6,366 bases of DNA. It comes from Myxococcales bacterium (GTDB lineage: Bacteria > Myxococcota > Polyangia > Fen-1088). This document shows, one piece after another, positions 1-5,635 of the stretch; within the stretch, counting starts at the first letter, position 1, and every line of letters starts with the position of its first letter. Under the pieces are notes generated by a model that saw only the letters and a list, made by a program, of their open reading frames with translations, was not told the DNA's origin and did no database searches. Location: the NCBI GenBank assembly GCA_003159055.1, contig PMLH01000436.1, forward strand, positions 1 to 6,366. The letters run 5' to 3'. A program made the translations under genes and the position numbers.

Positions 1-321
1 ATCCGCATGCCCATCGACGGCATTCCCACCATTGGGCGCAACACGCAGGGCGTGCGGCTAATCCGGCTGGAAGAAAACGAGGTCGTGGTCGCCATGGAGC
101 GCATGGCCGACAAGGAAGAAGGCGAGCACGAGGTTTCGCCGGAAGTGGCCGCGGCGCGCGCCGAAGAGCAGCCCCTGGTGGCAGAAGACCTCGGGGAAGA
201 GGCGGCGGACGACGACGACGGCGCCGACGACGATGATGCCGATGACGGGGACGACACCGCGGCGGACGACGAGATCGACGACACAAAGCCCGGCGGAAGT
301 CCCGACGGGAAGCTCAATTAG
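1..321 (+). CDS. gyrA: DNA gyrase subunit A, C-terminal end (partial, 5' end outside window)
   Basis: This is the 3' end of the gene for the A subunit of DNA gyrase, the ATP-dependent type II topoisomerase that introduces negative supercoils. The reading frame is open from base 1 and gives 106 residues before TAG. Residues 1-38 match the last blade of the GyrA C-terminal DNA-wrapping pinwheel. The segment GRNTQGVRLIRL (residues 12-23) corresponds closely to the E. coli GRNTQGVILIRT segment and is followed by the usual ENEVV..MERMAD stretch. From about residue 40 the protein becomes a disordered acidic tail; about 19 of 29 residues in the densest part (bases about 199-285) are Asp or Glu. E. 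coli GyrA also ends in an acidic tail, which is known to modulate DNA wrapping, so this is expected for the family although long in Asp runs. The breakage-reunion domain lies upstream of the window. hemL starts on the next base, suggesting cotranscription. Confidence 0.93.
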   Translation: MRMPIDGIPTIGRNTQGVRLIRLEENEVVVAMERMADKEEGEHEVSPEVAAARAEEQPLVAEDLGEEAADDDDGADDDDADDGDDTAADDEIDDTKPGGSPDGKLN

Positions 322-1614
322 ATGAAGCGAGAAAAATCACGGCAGCTCTTCGAGCGGGCGAGCGGCCTCTTCCCGGGCGGCGTGAGCTCGCCGGTACGGG
401 CGTTCAAGGCGGTCGGCGGCACACCGGTCTTCCTGGCCAAGGGCGAGGGCGCCACGGTTTGGGATGCGGACGGCAACCGGTACACGGATTTCTTGGGTTC
501 GTGGGGGCCTTTGATCTTGGGCCACGCCAACCCGGCCGTGGTGGCAGCCATCGGGGACACTGCGAAAGAGGGCACCACCTTCGGCGCGTCCACCGAGCGA
601 GAGATCCAGCTCGGCGAGGCGATCCGCGTGGCCTTTCCGTCGATGGAGAAGATGCGCTTCGTTTCGTCGGGGACCGAAGCGACCATGTCCGCCCTGCGGG
701 TGGCGCGCGGTTTCACCGGCCGAAGCAAGCTGATCAAGATCGACGGCGGCTACCACGGACACGCCGACATGCTGCTGGCCAGCGCTGGGTCGGGCGCGGC
801 GACGCTTGGAATCCCTGGCTCGGCAGGCGTGACGGCCGCAGCGGTCGCCGACACCATCCTGGTTCCTTTCAATGATGAGTCGGCCATGCGGGCGGCCTTC
901 GCGGCCAACCCGGGGCAAGTCGCCGCGCTGATTGTCGAACCGATCCCGGGCAACATGGGCCTGGTGCCACCCAAGCCCGGATATCTTCAGACGCTGCGCC
1001 GACTTTGCGACGAAGCCGGCACCGTCCTGATTTTCGACGAGGTGATTTCCGGCTTCCGAGTCAGCCGAGGCGGTGCGCAGGCACTGTATGGCGTCCGGCC
1101 GGACATGACCTGCCTTGGGAAGATCGTGGGCGGCGGACTTCCGCTCGGCGTCTACGGCGGCCGGGCGGACATCATGAAGGTGGTGGCGCCGGACGGTCCG
1201 GTGTACCAGGCTGGAACGCTGTCGGGGAATCCGCTGGCCATGGCGGCCGGGCTGGCCATGCTGCCGCAGCTCGATTCGGCGGCCTACCAGCGCCTCGATG
1301 AGCTAGGCACGCGGCTGGAGTCGGGCGTCCGGAAAGCGATTTCCAGCACCGGCTCAGGCGCCTGCATCCAGAGAGTTGGCTCTGCTTTCACACTCTTTTT
1401 CTGCGCCGGCCCTGTGACAGACTTCACAACTGCAAAAACCGCAGACACGGTGCGTTACGCAGCTTTTTTCCAAGGAATGCTGGACCTTGGCTTCTATTTG
1501 CCGCCCGCGCAACTCGAAGCGGCATTCGTTTCTTTGGCCCACAAGGAAGTTGACATCGATTCTTTTGCAACAGCGGCGCAAGAGACTCTGGCGGCCGTCG
1601 GGGTTTTGAGGTAA
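322..1614 (+). CDS. hemL: Glutamate-1-semialdehyde 2,1-aminomutase
   Basis: HemL is a cytoplasmic PLP enzyme that converts glutamate-1-semialdehyde to 5-aminolevulinate, the second committed step of the C5 tetrapyrrole (heme) pathway after glutamyl-tRNA reductase. The 430-residue length is normal for the family. The N-terminal FPGGVSSPVRAF block (residues 17-28) is characteristic. SSGTEA (115-120) contributes PLP phosphate contacts, GYHGHAD starts near residue 143, FDEV (238-241) carries the Asp that pairs with the pyridine nitrogen, and K267 in CLGKIVGGGLP is the Schiff-base lysine. The fold type I aminotransferase domain is complete. The ATG directly follows the gyrA TAG with no spacer. Only a weak GGGAAG lies upstream, so translation is probably coupled to gyrA. 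The last 78 codons have far lower third-position GC (about 55 percent by hand count) than the preceding 80 (about 85 percent), yet the protein remains family-like. Confidence 0.96.
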   Translation: MKREKSRQLFERASGLFPGGVSSPVRAFKAVGGTPVFLAKGEGATVWDADGNRYTDFLGSWGPLILGHANPAVVAAIGDTAKEGTTFGASTEREIQLGEAIRVAFPSMEKMRFVSSGTEATMSALRVARGFTGRSKLIKIDGGYHGHADMLLASAGSGAATLGIPGSAGVTAAAVADTILVPFNDESAMRAAFAANPGQVAALIVEPIPGNMGLVPPKPGYLQTLRRLCDEAGTVLIFDEVISGFRVSRGGAQALYGVRPDMTCLGKIVGGGLPLGVYGGRADIMKVVAPDGPVYQAGTLSGNPLAMAAGLAMLPQLDSAAYQRLDELGTRLESGVRKAISSTGSGACIQRVGSAFTLFFCAGPVTDFTTAKTADTVRYAAFFQGMLDLGFYLPPAQLEAAFVSLAHKEVDIDSFATAAQETLAAVGVLR

Positions 1615-1639
1615 GAGAAGCGCCCTTCCCGCTAAGGAC

Positions 1640-1643
1640 GGAG
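1640..1643 (+). promoter_or_regulatory. Ribosome binding site for the duplicated small protein
   Basis: GGAG sits seven bases before the ATG at 1651, and an AAGGA lies slightly further upstream at 1634-1638. This purine-rich stretch is one of only two clear Shine-Dalgarno sites in the window and supports the ATG at 1651 as the start. No convincing promoter or terminator is seen in the 36-base gap after hemL, so readthrough from gyrA-hemL is possible. Confidence 0.55.
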
Positions 1644-1650
1644 ACCGACC

Positions 1651-2019
1651 ATGTCGCAGAAATCACCCCTCGCAATCGTAAACGAAACCTTTGGCGCCAA
1701 AGACAAGCTGGTCGATAAGCTGGTTGGTCTTCTCGAGCGCGGTGACGAGTCAAAGGATGACCTGCGGAAGCGTCTGTCCACCGCGGCCAACACCAAGTTG
1801 CTGAACCTTCACGCGGTGGCGGCGACGGTCAAGGACAAGTACGGCTCGCACGACGCGCTGGTAACCCAGGTCGCGAAGTCGCTTGGCCGCAGCAAGGACA
1901 AGCCTTTCGTCGAGCGCCTGGCCGCCTACTCCGACGCCCGTCTGGTCGACCTGGCCAAGGCGAGTGAGCGCCGCGAGAAGAAGGCCGCAAAGTCGAAGGC
2001 CAAGAAGCCGGCCAAGTAG
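1651..2019 (+). CDS. Small protein with two diverged helical repeats and a lysine-rich tail, function unknown
   Basis: I do not recognise the family. The 122-residue product has no signal peptide or membrane segment and looks cytoplasmic and alpha-helical. It contains an internal duplication. Residues 8-56 align with 58-104 at an offset of 50, falling to 48 after a two-residue gap. Matched positions include FG..D.LV (14-21) with YG..D.LV (64-71), and RLSTAANTKLLNL (41-53) with RLAAYSDARLVDL (89-101). The end (about 106-122) is a Lys/Ala/Pro tail with the sequence KKAAKSKAKKPAK, like the flexible basic tails of some bacterial nucleoid proteins, so nucleic-acid binding is a guess worth noting. 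Third-position GC is mixed over the first 40 codons and then becomes high, as in neighbouring genes, which supports real coding. The gene lies 36 bases after hemL on the same strand and converges on the propeller gene. Confidence 0.8.
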   Translation: MSQKSPLAIVNETFGAKDKLVDKLVGLLERGDESKDDLRKRLSTAANTKLLNLHAVAATVKDKYGSHDALVTQVAKSLGRSKDKPFVERLAAYSDARLVDLAKASERREKKAAKSKAKKPAK

Positions 2020-2031
2020 CCGACCAAGTAG
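2008..2031 (+). repeat. Tandem 12-bp duplication spanning the stop codon
   Basis: CCGGCCAAGTAG at 2008-2019 is followed at once by CCGACCAAGTAG at 2020-2031, with 11 of 12 bases identical. The first copy encodes Pro-Ala-Lys-stop, the true end of the small basic protein. The second copy is in the same frame and would read Pro-Thr-Lys-stop, so the gene has two in-frame TAG codons twelve bases apart. This is most simply a replication-slippage duplication of the gene end. Confidence 0.75.
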
Positions 2032-2040
2032 GGCCGAGGC

Positions 2041-2054
2041 GGCGCGGACGCGCC
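2041..2054. terminator. Candidate hairpin between convergent genes
   Basis: GGCGC at 2041-2045 and GCGCC at 2050-2054 can form a five-base-pair all-GC stem with a four-base loop, inside the 41-base gap between two convergent stop codons (2019 plus, 2061 minus). The position suits a bidirectional terminator. The stem is short, there is no T-tract on either strand, and GC-rich DNA makes such palindromes by chance, so this is weak. Confidence 0.25.
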
Positions 2055-2060
2055 AACGGA

Positions 2061-4169
2061 TTATCTCGCCGTTTTCACTTCGATCCGGGCCGAGCCGACG
2101 TTGTCGGCCTGATCCCACGCCCGAACGTTCACGATGTGCGGGCCAGGTGCGAGTGATTTTGGCAGCTGGATTGTGAACGCTTCGTCGCGTTCGTCGAGAA
2201 GCTTGTCGTCGGGGCTGGCTGGCCGCCATTCGCCACCGTCGATGACGTATTCGATGGCGGAAATCACCGAGGTCGCGTCGTGCGCACGGCCGGTGATTTT
2301 GTCTGCATGAGCGGTCAGGCCTAGGACCTCCGGTCGGGTATTGTCGACCAGGAACGGCGGCGAGTCGAACTGGTGATCGAGAGCGCGGCCGGCCGGCGTA
2401 ACTTTCTCGTCGGATGCCCAGACGCGCACGAGATAGCGGCCGTCGGCGACGGAATCGGTGTTCCAGTCGTATTCCGCCTTGGCCAACGGATCGGGTCCGC
2501 CGAGTGGCCGCCAGACGGTGTCGCCCTGGTGGCGGAACCACAGCTTGTAGATGAGCTCGTCTCCGTCCGGGTTCTCCAGCTTCCAGCGCAGCTTCAGGAT
2601 CGACGAATGCGTGCGCGTGCTACCGGCTGGGATCGCCGTCGTGGTCGTGGGCGTGGTCGTGGCCGCGCCCGCTGCGGCTGCATCGCCGAGATACACTTCG
2701 GTGACGCGAGCGCGCTGGTTGTGCGGCAAGAAGTAAATTGAGATGTCCTGCAGGACAGACTGCCGGCTGGGAAGCATGGCCCGGTACTGCAGATAGCGGG
2801 CGCCGGGGCTGGCGACGCGCGCGGAGCTTTCGCCTTGGTGCTGCTTGGCGCCCTCCACGGGGTGGAAGGGCGACCAGCCGTCGTCGGGCTTGCCGGTGTT
2901 TCCACTGCGGGTTTCGAGGACGAGGTCGTGCGAGCCGGTCCACCAGACTTCGCCCCACAGCGCGGGAGCTTCAGCATCGAAAACCTTGCTGAGATAGGTC
3001 GCCTGGTCGCCCTTCGCTGGTTGCACGCGATAGATCGCGCCGACATCGCCACTGCCGAGCAAGAAGCCGCCGCCTGCCGACACCAGGGATAGGACCTGGC
3101 GCTCGGGCACGTCGACGGCAAGCGCGACCGTGTGGTCGGGCGCAATTCGGTAGAGCTTCCCCTGGCTGCCGGAAGCCGCGAACAGGTTGCCCTGCCCGTC
3201 GAGGAACAGCGACGTGAAATAGCCGTCGGCCAGCGCGAAGAGTTGCTCGATGCCGCCGTCATCGGCCAGGCGATACACCGCCGCGCGCGCCTTCACGGCG
3301 TCGCTGCGCGGAATGGCACCGGACGCAGGGGCCGGCCCGGCCACGATACGCGTCCCCTTCGCGGTCTGCGGCCCGGCGGGCACCGGCGCATTCGCGTCGG
3401 CCGGGTTGTCGAAGTTGTTGACCGCCAGGAAGATGGCGCCCTTGCCTCGCACGATGGCGCGAACCTCGTCGGCGTCGAAGTCGTGCAGCGCCTCGGCATG
3501 CCCGTCGAGATGAACGCGGTAGAGGATGGCCTTGTCGGCCGTGCCTGCGAGCAGCGAAGCGCCGTCGCGGGCGAGCGACATCACGTGCTTGTCGCCGGAA
3601 TCCCAAAGCATCCGCACGCCACCCTTGCCGTCCACCGAGAAGATTTTTCCGCCGTCGCCGGTCGCAGCGTAGGTCGTGGTGCCGATAGCGTCGTGCTCGA
3701 GCGCCCAGATGTGCTCAGCTGGAAGCTTGGCGAAGACCTTGTTCTTGCCGGACTTCGCATCGACGGAAAACAGGCGGGCGCCTGGGGTCGAGCCAGCGAG
3801 AAGATTCCCGTCGGGTTTCACGGCAAGCGCGGTGACCCACGGCGCGTCGATTTCGCCAATCTTCTTGGCCGGGCCGTTGCCCGCGGACACGGCGAAGATC
3901 TGCCCGCTGTCGCCCGTGCCGAAGTACGCCATGTTGCGATCGCGCGAGAGCGCCGCGCACCAGGCAAACGCCGCGTCGATGGCCACGCGGGTGACTTTCA
4001 TACCTGGCAGCACCTCGCCTGGCGGCGACACGGAGGTCGAGGTGGCTTCGCCCTCTTCGAAGTCCTTGACGGTGGTCTGGCGGAAAAATCGTGTGGTGGT
4101 TGCAGGGGCGGCGCTGGCGAAGAAAAAGACAGCGAGGAAACCCAGTCCTGCGCGACAAGGTCGAGTCAT
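2061..4169 (-). CDS. Exported beta-propeller protein with C-terminal beta-sandwich domains, function unknown
   Basis: The predicted product has 702 residues and is secreted or periplasmic. Residues 1-23 look like a Sec signal peptide (MTRPCR, then a hydrophobic core, then ASAAPA before the likely cleavage site). Recurrent strands of the type LLAGT..G.IYRV begin near residues 82, 123, 167, 206, 246, 319 and 370, consistent with a seven-bladed propeller. Blade five appears to be split by a Pro/Ala-rich insertion at about 253-294. A region at about 395-495 (LETRSGNTGKPDDGWSPF, then ARYLQYRA and YFLPHN) resembles the galactose-binding-like sandwich that follows such propellers in Acidobacteria and Myxococcota. 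A Thr/Ala/Pro linker (about 496-521) leads to a fibronectin-like domain (LRWKLENPDGDELIYKLWF, ending in FLVDNTRPEV) and a final Ig-like domain (DGGEWRP...GPHIVNVRAWDQADN). I see no catalytic motif, so a binding or structural role is inferred. The ATG at 4169 was chosen because it opens the signal peptide; longer starts would run into prmC. Confidence 0.85.
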   Translation of the reverse strand: MTRPCRAGLGFLAVFFFASAAPATTTRFFRQTTVKDFEEGEATSTSVSPPGEVLPGMKVTRVAIDAAFAWCAALSRDRNMAYFGTGDSGQIFAVSAGNGPAKKIGEIDAPWVTALAVKPDGNLLAGSTPGARLFSVDAKSGKNKVFAKLPAEHIWALEHDAIGTTTYAATGDGGKIFSVDGKGGVRMLWDSGDKHVMSLARDGASLLAGTADKAILYRVHLDGHAEALHDFDADEVRAIVRGKGAIFLAVNNFDNPADANAPVPAGPQTAKGTRIVAGPAPASGAIPRSDAVKARAAVYRLADDGGIEQLFALADGYFTSLFLDGQGNLFAASGSQGKLYRIAPDHTVALAVDVPERQVLSLVSAGGGFLLGSGDVGAIYRVQPAKGDQATYLSKVFDAEAPALWGEVWWTGSHDLVLETRSGNTGKPDDGWSPFHPVEGAKQHQGESSARVASPGARYLQYRAMLPSRQSVLQDISIYFLPHNQRARVTEVYLGDAAAAGAATTTPTTTTAIPAGSTRTHSSILKLRWKLENPDGDELIYKLWFRHQGDTVWRPLGGPDPLAKAEYDWNTDSVADGRYLVRVWASDEKVTPAGRALDHQFDSPPFLVDNTRPEVLGLTAHADKITGRAHDATSVISAIEYVIDGGEWRPASPDDKLLDERDEAFTIQLPKSLAPGPHIVNVRAWDQADNVGSARIEVKTAR
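2640..2663. repeat. 12-bp tandem repeat encoding the Thr-rich linker
   Basis: CGTGGTCGTGGG at 2640-2651 is followed by CGTGGTCGTGGC at 2652-2663 (11 of 12 identical). On the minus strand this lies in the TTTPTTTT part of the linker between the galactose-binding-like region and the fibronectin-like domain of the propeller protein. The period is a multiple of three, so copy-number change would lengthen or shorten the linker without shifting the frame. Confidence 0.6.
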
Positions 4170-4177
4170 CGCCCTGG

Positions 4178-4204
4178 ATAGTAGCAGCAGGGCTCCTATG
4201 GCAA
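4178..4204 (-). promoter_or_regulatory. Candidate promoter of the propeller gene
   Basis: On the minus strand TTGCCA (4204-4199) and TGCTACTAT, an extended -10 form with TACTAT at 4183-4178, are separated by a short 15-base spacer. Transcription would begin only a few bases before the ATG at 4169, implying a leaderless or nearly leaderless message. This would fit the lack of a properly spaced Shine-Dalgarno; the only AGGAG is 23 bases away from the ATG. Matches are partial and the spacer is suboptimal, so the call is tentative. Confidence 0.25.
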
Positions 4205-4220
4205 ACCAACGAATCTCGCA

Positions 4221-5165
4221 ATGTCGGGATCCTTCCGGCACAATCAACCGGTGTTGTCCGCCCCATCTACGCCCGCGCCGAAGACCACGCAGTCGTGGAC
4301 CATCCTCGAAGTCCTGCGCTGGACCATCGGACGGTTCGAGCGGCACGGCATCGAGACGGCGCGGCTGGATGCCGAGCTTCTGGCCACGCGCGCCTTCGCG
4401 CGTTCGCGGGTCGAGCTTTACACACACTACGACCAACCGCTCGGCGAGGCCGAGCTTGGGGGCTATCGCGCGCTGGTGCAGCGTCGCCTGTCGGGCGAGC
4501 CCGTGGCGTACATCCTGGGTCGCAAGGAATTCTGGAGCATCGATCTGCAAGTCGATGCGCGCGTGCTGATTCCCAGGCCCGACACGGAGACGCTGGTCGA
4601 GCAGGGATTGGAATTGCTGACGGGCCTCGGACCAGAAAAGACCGCGTTGCGCGTAGCAGACATCGGAACTGGCTCGGGTGCCATCGCGCTCGCGCTGAAA
4701 AAAGAGCGGCCTGGCGACGAGGTTTTCGCAGTCGATTTGTCCGCCGACGCACTCGCGGTTGCCGAGGAAAATGCTACGCGGCTCGGGCTGGCGATCACCT
4801 TTCTACGGGGCGATCTCGTCGCGCCGCTGGTGGGACGATTCGACCTTATCGTGAGCAACCCGCCCTACATCCCAAGCCACGAGATCGCCGGGCTGACTGC
4901 GGAAGTCCGCAGCGAACCGCGCATGGCGCTCGACGGTGGCCCAGGCGGGCTTGCGCTGGTAGGCCGGCTGACGGACAGCGCGCGCGACGTGCTCGCGCCC
5001 GAGGGCACCTTGGCGATGGAGATCGGCGCGGGACAGGCGGAAGCGGCCATGGCGATTTTGCGAAACGCCGGCTACCTCGGCGTCGGTTCCCGTCGCGACC
5101 TCGCCGGCATCGAGCGTGTGGTGTTCGGCCGCCACGGATCCGTGAACGAGAGGAGCCCCAAATGA
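4221..5165 (+). CDS. prmC: Peptide chain release factor N5-glutamine methyltransferase
   Basis: PrmC (HemK) is a cytoplasmic SAM-dependent enzyme that methylates the glutamine of the GGQ motif in release factors RF1 and RF2, promoting efficient translation termination. The helical substrate-binding domain spans about residues 26-105 and ends in the conserved GEPVAYILGRKEFW (92-105). IPRPDTE follows at 117-123. The Rossmann methyltransferase domain has the SAM loop VADIGTGSG (145-153), the acidic AVDLS (170-174), the catalytic NPPY (213-216) and the later EPRMALDGG (232-240). At 314 residues it is longer than E. coli PrmC (277), partly from about 25 extra residues before the conserved WTILEVLRW. 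The ATG at 4221 has no Shine-Dalgarno; GTG at 4251 or TTG at 4254 would give a more typical N-terminus, so the start is uncertain. prfA, its frequent partner, is not adjacent. The stop overlaps the following lipoprotein gene. Confidence 0.95.
   Translation: MSGSFRHNQPVLSAPSTPAPKTTQSWTILEVLRWTIGRFERHGIETARLDAELLATRAFARSRVELYTHYDQPLGEAELGGYRALVQRRLSGEPVAYILGRKEFWSIDLQVDARVLIPRPDTETLVEQGLELLTGLGPEKTALRVADIGTGSGAIALALKKERPGDEVFAVDLSADALAVAEENATRLGLAITFLRGDLVAPLVGRFDLIVSNPPYIPSHEIAGLTAEVRSEPRMALDGGPGGLALVGRLTDSARDVLAPEGTLAMEIGAGQAEAAMAILRNAGYLGVGSRRDLAGIERVVFGRHGSVNERSPK
5151..5155 (+). promoter_or_regulatory. Ribosome binding site for the lipoprotein gene
   Basis: AGGAG lies inside the 3' end of prmC, six bases before the ATG at 5162 and nine before the second ATG at 5165. 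Either methionine is well placed. Together with the ATGA overlap it points to independent but coupled initiation on a prmC message. Confidence 0.7.
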
Positions 5166-5635
5166 TGCGGAGCCTTGGTCTCTTGCTTGTATTGCTCGGG
5201 TGCGCGCAGGGCTGCATGACGCCGACCCAGCGGCGCGAGGACGACCTGGTTCACGACGCGCGTATGTGGAACGACGACTTTCGCTGGGGGCGCTGGGACA
5301 TCGTGGGACAGTCGCTGACCTCGGAAGAAAATACGCTCTTCCAGGAACGGAAGAACCTCGTCGGCAACGACCTTGTGATTGCCGACTACGAAGTCACCTC
5401 CGTGCGTTTCATGCAGGGCTCGCGCGCGGCCACCGTGGAGGTGACCTTGGAATGGTACAGGAAAAGCGACCCCAGCGTTCGCCAGGGAACCTTGCAGCAG
5501 CGGTGGGAACAGCGGTCGGGCCGCTGGATGATGATCAAACAGCGACGGATTCGGGGTGATCGCTTCCCTCTCGTGCCCGAACCGGTCGAGGAGAAGACCG
5601 CCCCGTCGCCGGCAGCAGGATCGGGGTCGGGGTAG
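5162..5635 (+). CDS. Predicted lipoprotein, small, function unknown
   Basis: The 157-residue product begins with a short basic start and hydrophobic core, then LLGC at residues 11-14, a plausible lipobox with Cys14 as the lipidated residue; Cys18 is a poorer alternative. The mature part is soluble. It has a helical, Trp/Asp-rich start (HDARMWNDDFRWGRWDIV, about 31-48). A probable beta-rich half follows, with VTSVRFMQ and ATVEVTLEWY ahead of a closing GRWMMIKQRRI. That pattern recalls small NTF2-like alpha+beta folds, but this is inference and I cannot name a family. The tail is Pro/Ala/Gly/Ser-rich and ends in GSGSG. The start ATG overlaps the prmC stop as ATGA, so the two are probably cotranscribed. 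The last 33 codons or so overlap, in antisense, the end of the glycosyltransferase gene. Confidence 0.82.
   Translation: MMRSLGLLLVLLGCAQGCMTPTQRREDDLVHDARMWNDDFRWGRWDIVGQSLTSEENTLFQERKNLVGNDLVIADYEVTSVRFMQGSRAATVEVTLEWYRKSDPSVRQGTLQQRWEQRSGRWMMIKQRRIRGDRFPLVPEPVEEKTAPSPAAGSGSG

Noticed and set aside
337..918. Minus-strand open frame inside hemL
   Set aside because: It is antisense to highly conserved HemL sequence and has a shadow-type Arg/Gly/Ala composition.
1750..2541. Minus-strand open frame of 263 codons across the small basic protein and the propeller 3' end
   Set aside because: It is Arg-rich with no recognisable motif and spans two better-supported genes, as expected in high-GC DNA.
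3132..4181. Plus-strand open frame of 349 codons opposite the propeller gene
   Set aside because: Its composition (Arg/Gly/His-rich) has no domain-like pattern, and it is fully antisense to a well-supported gene with clear repeats.
4170..4550. N-terminal extension of the minus-strand propeller gene to a start at 4550
   Set aside because: It would be antisense to the conserved N-terminal domain of prmC, its sequence is Arg-rich and unlike any domain, and a convincing signal peptide begins at 4169.
4091..5161. Long plus-strand open frame ahead of the lipoprotein
   Set aside because: It is a frame-shifted, Arg-rich shadow of prmC; the true gene begins at the ATG with AGGAG at 5162.
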